Shown here one piece after another: positions 20,901-34,083 of a stretch of DNA of 64,000 bases. Under the pieces are notes generated by a model, which saw nothing but the letters and a program-made list of their open reading frames with translations, was not told the origin of the DNA and ran no database searches. Origin of the DNA: Cololabis saira (Eukaryota > Chordata > Actinopteri > Beloniformes > Belonidae); contig NC_084592.1 in NCBI RefSeq assembly GCF_033807715.1, forward strand, positions 23,259,501 through 23,323,500, written 5' to 3'. The stretch's first letter is position 1. Every line of letters starts with the position of its first letter. Position numbers and translations under genes: made by a program.

Positions 20901-22203
20901 GTCCTCGACAAAGTAATGAAGGCTGCTACAGCTGCCTGACAGAGATGTCATGGGATACCGCTGACTGAAGGCCCTACCAATAAAGAAAAATAGTATTTTT
21001 AGAGTAGTCGTAAGAAGCAGTGAGCAGACACGCATCGCTAATACTTTTGAAAAAACTGTTGGAGCTCCTTGACCTTGGTGATGATGTACTGTCTGGCAGA
21101 AGCTGCTGCATGGTAATTCAGTTTTGTTTGCCATCTAAGCCTCCGGCTGGATCTGCTGAGCTCCGGTGGGAAACCCTAGTCGTGATTATAAATCCTTTGT
21201 AAACAGCTAACATCAAAATGCCATAAGAAACCCAGAGAGGAGTATTGCAAGGCTGTGTGTGACTGGAGTCTGATATAGTTGAGAGTAAGTCGAAATGTCA
21301 CTACCTTCAAACCCCGGTCTTTAATCTGAAAGGTAATTTTTCACTAAGTCAAGGATAAGCTGCTAGTATCAGTGCATGTGCGCTGAAGGAGGCTGACACA
21401 CACAAAAAAAAACTCACACCTCTCGGTGCACAAAATTATAATAACAAACAGCATAAATGAGAGAGGCGGGGGGCAATAGTGGTGTGCGTATGCTCTGCAA
21501 GCAGATGTACACTCTCAACGTTTTCAGTCTCTAAATTACCTCTGTTTCTGTTCCACAATTTCACAGCTCAGGGTCTACAGACACATTGAGAATAAATTAA
21601 ACAGTCTATTGACCTTAGTTTATCTGCAACCAGCTTTAAAATGGATTGCAACTGCTCAATGAAAAGAGAATGAAAGAGCAGCATATAAACATCACCAACA
21701 GAACACACTTTCTTTTGGAAGAAATGGCAGTAGATGGATAGATTGAATATAAATTGTAAAATAGATCATTTAAAATCTGGTGAAGAATTTAAACCTGAAT
21801 ATTTTTGTATCCTAAAAAACCATCACTTGAAACAATAAAGTATACACAATAATATCACAACATAAATCACGATCAGGCTTTGCACACATCACGCTTTGTG
21901 TCTTCAAAATAACAAATGTAGTTAAGTTGTTATTGCATTGTAGAGGTTTGTTGAGCACAGAATTGCTCACGGACTTCTTGCTTTCAGTTAACAGATTCAG
22001 AAAACAATCTGGGAGAGGTTTTGAAAGGTGCATTGTATGGGCTCAAGTGGCTGTCATTGAATGGGAGTTGTTCGTCTGTCAGCCATTCTATGGAGCACGC
22101 AGGGATTGTCTTATGTTGTCCTTAGCAAAGGGATCTTTCTTAGGGGTGGAGCCTGCTTGATGCTGAGGTTCGGTCCTTCTTAGTTCTCCAAAACAGAAAG
22201 CTT
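17990..22203. other. Non-coding, nothing recognised
   Basis: AT-rich DNA with short open frames only. No exon of a known family, structured RNA or complete transposon was recognised. Confidence 0.4.
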
Positions 22204-22240
22204 TGATTAGATATGTTATTATCTGTAACATATCTAATCA
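22204..22240. repeat. Perfect 15-bp inverted repeat
   Basis: TGATTAGATATGTTA (22204-22218) and its exact reverse complement (22226-22240) are separated by TTATCTG. No transposon ends or gene accompany it. Confidence 0.95.
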
Positions 22241-22700
22241 CCTTTTCAGAAAGAATTCAATGAACTTTTATGTGCAAGGAAAACATTTTTTTTCCAACTT
22301 TCTCAGGTGAATTACCTGAATTTTGGGTCCATCAAACACACATAAGTATCCACTATAGAGCTCAGACTTGAAAGAAAAGATAATCATACAGCTTCTCTAT
22401 ACTCACTATATGCATACAAATAATACGCTTCCATCATCAGAAAAATCAAACTGCACTGATCACATTTAAAAAGAATTTGTATGCAGATGCATGTTGTCTA
22501 GCCATTCCCAGTGATAGGTCTGGTCCCCACCTCCCCAAAGAAACGTGTACTAAATAAAAGTAATGGGCCTCATTCATTAAACATTCATAAATCTAATAAA
22601 GCAATACTGAAAATCAAAAACTAAATTCAGACATATTGATAGAGATCATTTTAATTAAACTGGAGTAAAAATAAAATATTTGATTTAACTCTGTTAGTAG
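22241..22700. other. Non-coding, nothing recognised
   Basis: Nothing can be supported here beyond AT-rich spacer. Confidence 0.4.
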
Positions 22701-22860
22701 GGTGTGACAGGAACTGGACAGGTGTGACAAATGCAGGTCAGCACAGTCTGCATATGGAGTTGGCACAGGCTTTACGCTGGATGCCCTTCCTGATGCATCC
22801 CCGGCAAGCATGGGGAGAGGTGACTTGAACACTGGCCAAAATGTTGATGCTCCTCCAACC
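22701..22860. repeat. Fragment of a dispersed teleost repeat
   Basis: 'tttacgctggatgcccttcc' followed by 'tgatgcatcccc' is a diverged form of a common fish repeat ('tttacgccggatgcccttcc'). Only a fragment is present. Confidence 0.5.
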
Positions 22861-23199
22861 GAGCCACTCAGCAAAGGTAAGCTTATATTATCATTATATT
22901 AACAGTTGTATCAATACTTTTTTTGTAGTTCTGGTAAATTAATCTACAGGAAACAGTGACTTTCAAAAACGGATTTATTCTCAAAGATGTTTTTTTTTCT
23001 ATTTGAGATATCTATTTTTCCAAGGAAATTCAATCAATCACTTACCGTAGAATTTGTGCATTGGGCCTCTGTAGCACTGGAAGGCCTCGTTCCATGCTCA
23101 TGCTTTTCAGGACACAACAAGCCAATTATATTTTGCACACATTGCGCTTTTAGGGCCAGGGTCCACCAGTTGTGACCAAGCACAACCTCCTTGCCTTCA

Positions 23200-24197
23200 A
23201 GACTAGATATAAAAGGGGCTTTCAGAGAGGCAGTTATTCTCAGATGTAAAGATGGGTAAGATGTTTACCAATCTGCGACAAATGGCGTCAAAAGATTGCT
23301 GAACAATTTCAGGAAAATGTCCCCCAATGTAAAATTACAGACTTTGTAGATCTCACCATCTACAGTGGATAATATTATCAAAAGATAATAGAATCAGAGA
23401 TTTAGGAGAAATCTCTGTGCTCGAGTGACAAGACTGAAGGTCAAAACTGGATTCTCGTAATCTTTGGGGCCTTGGGCAGTGTTGCATTAAAAACAGGTAC
23501 ATTTCTCTACTAGAAATCGCACAATGAGCTCAGGAACAGTTCCAGAGATCACTGTGTGTGATCCACAAATGCAGCTTGCAGCTCTATCATGCAAAGGAGA
23601 AGCCATATGTGTAGACGATGCAGAAACACCACCGTCCTCTCTGAACCAAATCTAATTTAAAATGGTCTGAAGCAAAACTGAAAAATTTTCTGTGGTCAGA
23701 TGAATCAACATTTTGCTATTATTTTTGGAAGCCATGGACGCCGTGTCTTGCAAACTACAGCAGAGAGTGATCATCCGGCTTGTTATCAGTGGTTAGTTCC
23801 AAGGCCTGTATCTCTCATGGTACAGAGCTGCATCAGTGTCTACAGTGTGGGCAGCTTTCACATCTGGAAAGGCATTATCAGTGTTAAGATACATACAGTA
23901 CATAGAGGTTTTCGAGCAACATGTGCAACTATCGAGACGTTTACAGACGGTTGTTAAAAGAAGAGGGGATGCTACACGAAGGTTAAAACTCAGCTCCAGC
24001 TTTTCTGAGATGTGTTGCTGCCATCAAATGAAAAATGAGCTCATATTTTCCATGAAATGGCAAAAGGTTTCAGTGTCAACATCCAATATGTTGTTTATGT
24101 TCTACTGGGAATTAAATATGGTTTTATGAGATCTGCAAACCCTTGTTTTCTGTATTTATTTATATTTTATACAACTTCATTGGCACTGGGGTTGTAC
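23200..24197 (+). pseudogene. Fossil IS630/Tc1-mariner-superfamily transposase element
   Basis: The text matches, segment after segment, a widespread teleost DNA transposon. 'gtggataatattatcaaaag' lies in the helix-turn-helix part, 'ctgtggtcagatgaatcaac' codes a W-S-D-E-type DDE motif, and 'tggacgccgtgtcttgcaaa' and 'aggttttcgagcaacatgtg' follow. Coding capacity is lost through many stops and frameshifts. The sequence jumps from about 23935 straight to the 3' end of the transposase text, so a large internal deletion removed the rest of the DDE domain. The right end 'actggggttgta' matches the fragment ending near 4219. The left boundary is uncertain. Confidence 0.75.
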
Positions 24198-24639
24198 ATA
24201 TTCATCATCACTTACACCTACGCACAAGAAAAGTTACATCTGCTGCAAGATAAAATACATATGCATTTGATTTTAAAAGATTTTGCCAACAAATATGTGT
24301 TTTAAAGGTAGACGTACAGTAGACGTACCTGTACAGTTTGAAGTTGTGATCGATAATTCACTGACCAAGAGAGAGGTGAGCTTTTGTCATATTGCATGCA
24401 GCCATGGGCAGTTGTGTTCTGATTCATATAATGAAATAGAACTTGTCCAAACATTCGTTTTCTTCAACAGTATTAAACATTGTTTTTTTTTAATTGAAAA
24501 CAGAATCTTTTGTTTGTGCTGTTGCGAATATGCATTCTTCTGTGGTTTAAAAATGTGTCCTGGTCAAATCTAGTTGAGCCTGATCTGAATTCCGATTCTA
24601 AGACTCTAAGAGAGAAAGCAAAAAACACAGTTGGCATAA
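24198..24639. other. Non-coding, nothing recognised
   Basis: Short open frames only. No family recognised. Confidence 0.4.
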
Positions 24640-24795
24640 AAACCGCACAGTGGCTTTTGGTCAGGAGATAAAGTGGACATTTGCCAGTCGGAGGGTAAGT
24701 GGTTCGATCACTGGCTTCCTGAGCTCACTTGCCGAAGTGTCTTCGGACAAGACACTGAACCCCCACTGACCCTGGTGCGTTCATCACAGCATGTG
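24640..24795 (+). repeat. SINE-like repeat fragment
   Basis: It contains 'ggtaagtggttcgatcac', which resembles a tRNA B box, then 'ttgccgaagtgtcttcggac' and 'aagacactgaaccccc'. Together these are typical of a teleost tRNA-derived SINE. It is diverged and lacks clear ends. Confidence 0.5.
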
Positions 24796-26530
24796 CTTTT
24801 GAAACAGCAAAAGCTGTACAGACATATAATCATACATACATAAGTACAATAGAATTTGTGTTGAAGGGGAGAAAGCAGCCTGTAATTTAAAATGATTTTA
24901 GTCCTCAAACAGGCAAGAAAGGCATAATATAATATTTGTTACAATTTTTCGATCTTGATTAATAGTCCCATCAGCTTAGAATCAGTTAAACAGAAATCAC
25001 GCACACGTTTTAATAGGCATACCAAGTGTTACAATACCAGCAATCAAGCCATTGTTTGTAGCCATGTTCTTAGTTTGTACATCTAGACTTTGCGGATAAG
25101 GTTTCCCTTCAGTAACCATAGTGAAAAGCTTTTATTTAATAATACTGCTTAACGATGAGGTATAGGGGTTATTGATAAGGACTTGCATGCCTACAATCAA
25201 GATTTAATGCAGGTGTGACTTCAGAAAAAAAGAGATATCCAATCGACGCTGTTTGTTATATAGCCAACTTCCCTAACACTGTGTCAAAGTAATTATCCCT
25301 CCATTTGTGAAAAGTTACAATGTTCATTTAGAGCTGGAAGCAAAGAGTTAGTTGTCCAAGAGGCCTCAACAAAAACAGAAATGGACCACTAATGAGCCAG
25401 TGAGTAAAAGGAGGATTGGCCAGCCTTGATCAGTAACAAAGCCACTGTTTGCATCTTTATGTTAGTGCAAAATATTATACACGAACAGATCTAAAAAGAT
25501 TTTTTCTAAAAGAAGAAGAAAGAAGAAGGCACCCACCCCCTCTCTCCGCCCTCACTAACAAGCAAACACTAAAGCACCACAATTACCACCTTCACACACA
25601 GCTGCAGACTTGAACAAAAAGACTGCTATCACTGATCAGAACTCAACAGTCACTCAAGGAGGGTTAATGTGCTTCTACAGCTCGGATTTTTCATCTTGAT
25701 GTTGCTGTTAGTCGTCATAGCAGCCAACAAAAGAGCTGTAGAAGTCTTGTACTGTTAAATGGACTTATATGAGGGATATTTGATAGACCACCAGTGCCCT
25801 CTGTCAGCATAAGCCAGAATATCACACATTTTAGCTGTTTATTTTTATTTTTTAAGACTTTCATCTTATAAAACCTGAAACCTTTTCTTTTCTTTTAATA
25901 AATGGCAGTAAAATTGGTTACTATTGGCTACATTATAAATATATTCAGTTAACCATGCACAATTCCATTGTATAATACATAGCAGAGCTTAAAAAGAAGA
26001 GAAAAAAAGGAACAAAAATTTGGTTTACTCCAATAAATGTATAAATTAATTAATTAGAGGAGAACTTGTTGTTGTAGATCTGAGGATGTGACAAGCTGCC
26101 ACATTTGGTTATGGCTGTCACGCCATAACCAAACCTGTGGGTGTATACGCGGTGAGCTCGTTGTGAAGAGGGTCTTGGGGTGTTAATCTGTGTTTGTTTC
26201 TGTGTATGAAACTGAAAAAGGATTGTGGGAAAAGAACCAAGCGCCCCGATGTAGATCTGATCTTATCTTTTCCTGCTCTACGCTAGAAATCTTCTAGCTG
26301 ACCTCACTTAACTGCAATGCGATGCTTTTTGACTAATGCAAGATAGACCAGTAGCATTGTTTGATCTGTATCTATGAAGAAATGGAGAGAGAGAAAAGAA
26401 GAAAAGCATTTGTTTTTTTTTATTGGTCTCGATGGCATAACATGCAAAGGTTTTATTTAAGAAATGCCCCCACCGGTGTGGCAAAAAATAAACATCAGAT
26501 TTATTTATCATATGAGAATATAAGCAAATG
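24796..26530. other. Non-coding, nothing recognised
   Basis: No gene or repeat with support. A short mirror-like run around 26100-26130 (ggttatggc ... gccataacc) is a 9-bp inverted repeat only. Confidence 0.4.
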
Positions 26531-26645
26531 TATTTAAAAAAAACCCTGTGCAGGGTCACGGTGTCTGCTGGAGCCCATCCCATCCCATCACCAACTATCA
26601 ATTAACCTACTATGCATATTTTTAGACTGTGGGAGGAAGCCGGAG
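26531..26645. repeat. Teleost dispersed repeat fragment
   Basis: 'tgctggagcccatcccatcc' followed by 'tttttagactgtgggaggaa' is a well-known fish repeat text. It may share origin with the fragment near 28205. Confidence 0.55.
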
Positions 26646-26756
26646 TAAATATAATAGGAAAAGTTAGCAAAACACTTCAAAACAGGCAATTCCCATAGGT
26701 ATGTCTAAAACATTTAAACATTACATTGTTTATAGTTGTTAAGAAGTGCAAATCTA

Positions 26757-26850
26757 GCTTTGAAACTTCTCAACTCAACTCAGTTTCATTTACAAATCAC
26801 TTTAAAATATATGCAGTTGACCAAAGTGCTGGACACCGAGAGAATTTAAA
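26757..26850. repeat. Teleost dispersed repeat fragment
   Basis: 'caactcaactcagtttcatt' with 'gaccaaagtgctggacac' follows the pattern of a common fish repeat. The boundaries are not sharp. Confidence 0.4.
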
Positions 26851-28204
26851 AAAAAAATAATCACTCCAAAAAGCTGCCGCCACAGTGCCAAAGTGAAAAC
26901 GACAGAAACCGTGTGAATGTATTGTTTTTCAGGAAATCACCAACAAAGTGACACCAACAATGGCTGTGTTTCAGTTGGGTTTACTGACTCTATAATGTGC
27001 TTGCTCATTAGGATAGATAAGATAACAATCGCATTAATTCATTCAGCAGTTTGAGAAGGTTCTCCTGCTGTATTATGTGATGTTGATTGTTGAGCAGTGA
27101 GCAGTAATAGTGTACCTTGGTGGGTAAGAAACAGGAAAAAGATAGAATCTAGTATATTTGAGAAGTTTTAGCTACTTTTTGATGAAAAACTCTGTAAAAT
27201 GATGTCATTATAACAATGACAGGAAGCATTCAGACACTTAATGGAAAATATCAATGTTATTTTTTTTAAACAAATGGAACTTAATGAAGACAAAGTTTTT
27301 CAGAAAATGTTTTTCTGACCAACTTCAAATCTGATTTACCGTAAGACAAAAAAGTAAGACATAAGTTAACAAAGCCTTCAAAAACAGGAGCAGCTTTGTT
27401 TCCTTCGGCTTGTTGGCTAGATGATATTTAATCAGCTGATGTTTTGCTGATGTATTGGCCACAGGAGGGAGCTGTGGTGAAAGAAAGTAGGTACTCAGCA
27501 CTGAATGGTATTTCACATCATTAGAAAAAAGGCACGTGTAGATTTTTTACCTTTCGGGTCAGTGAATTCTCTGTAAAATGAGCCTCTCTGACCTCAGATC
27601 ACAGGTCTTATACAAACAGAGGCTGCTAATCCTAATTATTTACACTTTTTACTTTTACAATCAGTCTGGCTTTGGGTCTAAAGGAGTGGCTGTCGACTAA
27701 AAAGAACATTTCTGGTTCATCAAATGACCTTCTATTCTAGATGTTGATCTTTCATTGGCCAAAATATTGCACCATTCTTTGCCCTAATTATGTTGTTTCC
27801 TTATAAAGTTCTTTTGAAATGTAATTATACAAAACTTTAAATTCAGAGAACACTAATAAAGTGTCTCTTATGACATTGTGTCCTGCACTCTTACACGCTG
27901 ATGTACATTCTAGTCATAAATAAAAGGTAATCAAAACTGATGGCTGGTGGACTTTAATACTTTGTAAAGTGTTGACTGAACTATTTGAAGGAAAGAGGTG
28001 GAATTGTTTCAAAATATCAACCACGACAGAAGGAAGCAAAATAATCGTGTAACAGTGTGTTGAGGATTCCTATTTCTGCAGATGTGTTTTATAACTGCGG
28101 TGCTAGAATTGTGTGAGGTTTGGTCCAATGTAGAAAATTAAATCAGAGAAGTGTTTCCAGTGCAGTTCTGCTGACTAAGGAAAAAAACGAAACAAATAAC
28201 ACAG
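26851..28204. other. Non-coding, nothing recognised
   Basis: AT-rich spacer without supported features. Confidence 0.4.
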
Positions 28205-28312
28205 ACACCAACAAAAATGTTTCATCCTGTTCATCATCGCTGGAGGGCTGGAGCCAATCCCAGCCGTCATCGGGTTCTGGACACAATACTAGTCCATCAC
28301 ACGGATACAAAC
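28205..28312. repeat. Teleost dispersed repeat fragment
   Basis: 'tggagggctggagccaatcc' then 'cagccgtcatcgggttctgg' and 'ctagtccatcacac' match a common fish repeat. The open frames here are artefacts. Confidence 0.5.
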
Positions 28313-29143
28313 AAAGGCATTGGTCGGACTGACAATTCAATGTTTTTTACATATTCGGATTCCACCTAGATCAATTTGGAAATCGGATTCAAACCGCATA
28401 TCGAGAAGGTTCCAAATGTTGGAATCAGATCTTCAGAAACATGTCTCACTCTGAATGGTCTGGCTGCTCAAATAGTATTTTGAACAGTCTTTGCAGTGCA
28501 ACACAGACAGCTATGTCTACCAGAGTAACAGAGGAGATAGATTTAGAAAACAATTCTGTTTGATCTGTTTTGACCCATTTTAACGTAGAAGCAAGGCGAT
28601 GTGAAAGCAGCAACAACAGCCTATGGACAGATCCTGACAACAGTAGAAAAAGACTACCACCACTGCTCCACATGAACCGTTTTCAGCCCTAGCCTAGCAC
28701 TCTCCATTGTTTTTGTTTATTATTATTTTCAGATATGATTTGTTTACATCAGATCTACATGTAGGTTACCATAGCAACAGTGGGAAGCTCAAACCTGATT
28801 ACTTGGAGTATCTAATATAAACGGTCAATCAGAAAGATTGGATTTTGAAGGGAGGTACCATAAAAAAAAATTAAAAAAAAAAGATTTAGGCTGCAATCTG
28901 AACACAGCCAAGTATACACAATCACATGGTTGCATAACCAATCATCATGCATGCTTTGATACTGTGGGTGAAAGCAGGAATAACATAAGAAAAGACATTC
29001 ATACACACAAAAAAACCTGAACTTGGATTTGTGCCTGGAATCTTCTTGATTTGAGGCAATGGCCTACAAATATGTATTCAATACTGTATATAATGTAGCC
29101 ATTGATAAAGCTAGAAGCTGCCTCTCTTCTCCTTCTGTTCATT
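28313..29143. other. Non-coding, nothing recognised
   Basis: No exon or repeat can be supported. Confidence 0.4.
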
Positions 29144-29670
29144 TAAAGGGGATCTATTATGAAAAACAGTTTTTTTCTTGCTTTAACATATATAAAGTGG
29201 TCTCCCCTCACCCTGCCAACACAGAGAAGGAGGAAAGCAACCAAATTCTGTCGAGCTGCGTGACATCGGACGCTCTCTGTCCACACTGAAACCGTTAAAC
29301 TCGCGGCCAGTTAGGACAGTCCAACAGAAAATAAAGCAATGGAATTGATTTTGCCACTGAAGTTTCGATCGCATCACATGGGACACGCTTTAATAGTGTA
29401 GGGAGCCGCTGCTCTTCTCCCCGGAGCGAGGCTTTGTGTCCTCCCCTGCTACACATCATTCAGGCAGCCAATCAGCACAGAGCCTCATTATCATAGCCTC
29501 CCCGCCCCTCAGAATCCATCATAGAGAAGGAGGTTAGGAGCCGTAAAAATAGAGACATGGGCCAGAGGTTGAATTTCTGATTTATGTAGAAAAAACAAGC
29601 TTTTGATTGTTTTTAAGACATTCAAGGCCTGTTTAAAATATACATTAAATGCCATAATAGGTCTCCTTTA
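29144..29670. mobile_element. hAT-type MITE, copy 1
   Basis: The ends TAAAGGGGATCTATTATG and CATAATAGGTCTCCTTTA are inverted repeats. The interior shares 'ttgctttaacatatataaag' and 'cagcacagagcctcattatc' with copy 2 at 32026. No matching 8-bp duplication flanks this copy. It has no coding capacity. Confidence 0.8.
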
Positions 29671-32017
29671 AAGGAGAAATGTGTAAGATTGTGGTTAAAA
29701 AATCCTTAAATAAGGTAGAATCAGTAAGAGTGAGAAGAAATAAGTGCAGTCATATCACAAAAATGATGACTGTTTATTTGCTTTCTACCAAGTTAGCGTG
29801 CTAAATAACTCGCTTCAGTCCGTCCAGAAATGGCCAGGATGGCTGATGCTCTCGGGAAGAGAATCCTGCCACGACCACAAGCACCAAGCACAGGGAAAAA
29901 GCCTCATCCGGAGGTGAAAAAAGAACAGATAAAAACAGGACTCAAACCAGAGTAAATATCAGCAGTGCTTTCTCCCGTTGGAGACCGCCCATAGACAGCA
30001 AAGAAATTAAGTTTGACGCGGAACTCACAATATTTCTCGGCTGGGAAACAAATGATTTTAAAAGTGATGGCAAGAAAAGAAAAGTGTAACTGAAAACAGA
30101 TATTTCACTCTCGGTTAGAGATTTTGATTTCTTGGTTACAGATTCTGTTTTCATCCTCAGACATGGGGTTTTGATTCGTAATACATCTGGCACTGAATTG
30201 ACGCAAAAAAAAAAAAATTGACGAGGAATGCGCCTCCAAGGACTCAAAGGTTAAGGTCTGGTGGATGGAATGAGTTTTAAACATCACTGCTGTTAACATC
30301 TTCATAAAGTAAATCTGGTAATCAGATGACATATCAACAAATTATGCATGAAGGTGACTGTAGAGTCTTCAGACCAAAAATGTATTTTTGTACTGATTCT
30401 GTAGAAACTGAGGCTATACCATATATCCACTGCACTACATGTTTGAACTCTTTAATGTTTAGTACATCTGGTGTTGGAATCTAGATATTGTAATATAATC
30501 TATTGCACAATATTTCTATTGTAAATTGCTTTTGTTTTATTTCTTAATGTTCCCAGTTTGAATCACACTGGGAGGATGTGTTCTCTAAAAACGAGTGAAA
30601 GCTTTTCACCAGGGTTTCCGGCTTTGTTCCATAATCCAAAAACATGTTAGGCTAACCAGAATGCTTAAATGATTGCTGATTCTACACTGACAATTGGTGT
30701 GAGTGTGCATGTGGAAAATCTGTTGTCTCCTTGTGGCTCTGTAATAAAACAGATGACCTGATGTACCCCACTTTAATCTTTACGACAGCTGTAATAGACT
30801 CCAGCCCCCTTACTTGGGATGAATTGCGTATAAAAAAATTAATGTTTGACTATGTATATAGATTAATGTGAGTCGAGGGACTCCTACGCTAGCAGGATTT
30901 ATTACAAACGGTTTGGTTTGATCTTTTTCAGAACGTGTTAAAAATCATGTTTGTGGGTATCTTTCATCAGCATTGTAACATTTTGCGATGCAAATGTGAA
31001 AATCTTTGACATTTGTTGAGATTAGATTGATTAAGTTCAAAGATTAGTGTGGGCAGACAGACTGAATAAAAAGACAGACGTAGGAAACCAATTTAAAAAA
31101 GCAGTTTACTAATCTTAAACCATAATATTATTTACTGACCAACAGGGGGCGACACCTGTGATTTAAAGCTTTTCAGTGGCAAAAGAAAAAATAAAATAAA
31201 AAAGAAGAAAATAACGCTAACATTGTTTTTATTCTAAATGTATTCTATGAATATCCAAGATACTCTCAAGCCCTTAATGGAGCCCAGTGGCATGGTAAGT
31301 TTCTTATTTAAAGTCCCCTGATGACTCATAGTTCATCCAGAAGTAGTTCCCCCAGATTCACATTACCCTGTTCACAATATTATACAATATTCATCCTGAA
31401 AGAACAAATGTTTTTTTTTCTTTTTCTCTTTCTTCATTTAGTTTAGCGACAGGTGGCCACAAACCTTCCTCATCTGGGAAGTATATATATACTGTATGTA
31501 TGTACATATATATGTGCTTGAAAGCATTTATTTGTGTATAAAATACTAAGCAACTGAAATATTTTGGTTTTCGGTTTCTTTGGGGCTTCTACAATTAGTG
31601 TAAAATGAATGATGCAACTAATTGAGTGAGCAGTTCAGATCTGCAGGGTACTGTGACATCACAAACTACAATTTCTCAATGTCATCCTTTTTTTTATATC
31701 CACTCAGTTTTGCATCTTCATGTATTTGTATGTAACCTAAGTTGTAAAAAAAGAGGCATGTGCCACAGAAAAGAGGCATGAGGACCCCCCAACCACCCAC
31801 CCACTTTAAACGCAAGTCCTATGCACAATGGTGTGGGGGCATGGTTAAGAAAGGGGACGTGTATACTGTATCCATTTGGTATTTTAACCAAACAGACATT
31901 TTAAAATGACTTCAGGAAATTATTTCAACTTTTGAAAAAAAGGAAAAGAGGGCATGTTTCATTTAGGCAAAGCTGTAAACAGCAAAATGTATGCATTTAT
32001 GTTTATTCTGTTTGCAT
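29671..32017. other. Non-coding, nothing recognised
   Basis: Spacer between two MITE copies. No supported gene, RNA or other repeat. Confidence 0.4.
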
Positions 32018-32025
32018 ATGTATGT

Positions 32026-32533
32026 TAAAGGGGACCTATTATGAAAAACACGTTTTTTCTTGCTTTAACATATATAAAGTGGTCTCCCCTCAGCCTGCCA
32101 ACTCAGAGAAGGAGGAAAGCAACCTAATTCTGCAGTGTCTGTACAGCCGCCCGGATGAGCCATCCAGTGTGATGTGGCTTCTACGAGCCGTTCAGATTCT
32201 GCTCCCGTTGTTACGTAACGACGGGAGTGATTTACAGAGGTTGGCCTCCGATGCGTGAAACCACGCCCACAACTAACTCCGCCGGCTGGAGCTTCCGCCA
32301 TTTTTTCGTAGCGGTGTATCACGTCATTCATGCAGCCAATCAGCACAGAGCCTCATTATCATAGCCCCGCCCACTCAGAATCCTGCATAGATAATGAGGT
32401 TAGAGACTGGGAAGATAAAGACATGGCTCAGAGGCTGAATTTCTAATTTATTTAGCAAAATCGAAAAGCTTGTTTTTAAGACATTCAAGGCATGTTTAAA
32501 ATAGCTATTAGATGCCATAATAGGTCCCCTTTA
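32026..32533. mobile_element. hAT-type MITE, copy 2, with intact target duplication
   Basis: A 508-bp element with terminal inverted repeats TAAAGGGGACCTATTATG and CATAATAGGTCCCCTTTA. It is flanked by perfect 8-bp duplications ATGTATGT (32018-32025 and 32534-32541). An 8-bp duplication is typical of hAT transposases. Copy 1 lies 2.9 kb upstream in the same orientation. The two short open frames inside it are not genes. Confidence 0.9.
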
Positions 32534-32649
32534 ATGTATGTTTACTTTGAAAAATTAAAAAGTTAAAGCATTCAAAAATAATTCTTAAAATTAGACAAGT
32601 TATTCATAAATGCTTTTTATTGTTACACAGGGAGGAGAAGAAAAAAAAA

Positions 32650-33090
32650 CGCATGTGGTTACTCATGTCACTGTGCTCTGGGCACAATGGAGAGAAGTCT
32701 ATGCAAGTTGTGTTTTTGAACTGCAAAAGAATGTAACCTGGCTGACAAAAGAGGACCCATAATAACCCAATCGATTGCCGAGCAGAGAGGCAGGCTGTCC
32801 ACGCTGTCTGATCCGTTTCTCTGTGTCAGACCAAGTTCCCAGAATAGCAACTTGTGCGGCTTGTGTGCAGCTCTGCCGCGCTCTGAGGGAGATGGAGGAG
32901 GAAGTCACTGGTGGATTTAACAACTGTTGCTTTTGCTGCTGCTGCTGCTGCTGCTGCGGAACCAACTGCCTTTAGTCCGCCCTGCGAGGTGCATGTCGGA
33001 CAAGAATGAATTCTATTCCAAGACGAGACATTATTCAGTCTGGATCAGTGTGCAAATTCATTGGATTATATAAACTCCTACGTGTTTAAG
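32650..33090 (+). promoter_or_regulatory. Possible promoter or first exon upstream of the Ikaros-family gene
   Basis: Locally richer in CpG than its surroundings, with a (CTG)n run at about 32934-32955 and 'ttatataaac' near 33066. It ends in a plausible donor AAG|gtaaat at 33090/33091. A non-coding first exon is expected upstream of 36329, but this position is only one of two candidates. Confidence 0.2.
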
Positions 33091-33233
33091 GTAAATTAAA
33101 AAGAGAAAAGACACACAAAAAAAAAGCCAGCGAGAGACACCGAAACTGCGCGTATCGGTTTCCTGTTTTAACCAGACAGATCTTGTTTTACTGTCCATTC
33201 AATAATGTTTCGAGTATGAATTGGCGACAGACG

Positions 33234-33371
33234 CTTGAAGGCTGATTTATGGTTCCGCGTTACACCGACGCAGAGCCTACGGCGTAGGGTACGCGGCGAC
33301 GCGCAAGTACAACGCGCATCCCGCGTCCCCTACGCCGTCGATTTAACGCAAAACCATAATTCCGGCTTGAG
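33234..33371. mobile_element. Short CpG-rich MITE-like element
   Basis: The left arm 'ttgaaggctgatttatggtt' and the reverse complement of the right arm 'caagccggaattatggtttt' align as imperfect inverted repeats. They continue into 'ctacggcgtaggg' against 'cccctacgccg'. It is 138 bp with no coding capacity. Confidence 0.65.
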
Positions 33372-33812
33372 AGCTGCTGGAAGCGCACGTCTGCAGCACA
33401 GACAGACAAGACGAGGAGCGTCTGTCTGATGAATGGAAAACCAGACGGGCTCTACTGTACACTGCAGTGATCGGATAACCTGTTGAATTGCAGCTGTCAA
33501 ATCAGCTTCAAGCCATGATGGCATCACAGCCAAACATCCCTTAACACGAGACACAGAGCGCGTTGCCACAACGGCAACGAAACTCGCCTCTCGGTCCTTG
33601 TATTGCAGCTGATGGTTAGTTCAAGAGATGCGCTTGCCTGCAGGTAAATGCACTCTGTCCTTAATGCTTAACTCGCTCCAACATCTGCTAAATACAATTA
33701 TCCCGCATATGCAGCTGTTGACGTGTTGACATGATTCATTTGGCCGGAATATTAAATTGGGTTTCTGAAACATAACTAGGAAGTACTGTCAAAAAAAGTG
33801 GTAGGCCTATAG

Positions 33813-33814
<2 letters not shown>

Positions 33815-33907
<93 letters not shown>

Positions 33908-33943
33908 GTATATATATATATGTGTATATATATATATATTGTA

Positions 33944-34009
<66 letters not shown>

Positions 34010-34020
34010 ATATATATGTG

Positions 34021-34083
<63 letters not shown>

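Noticed and set aside
28120..28340. Opposed open frames of 65-70 codons
   Set aside because: They overlap a dispersed fish repeat and show no protein family features.
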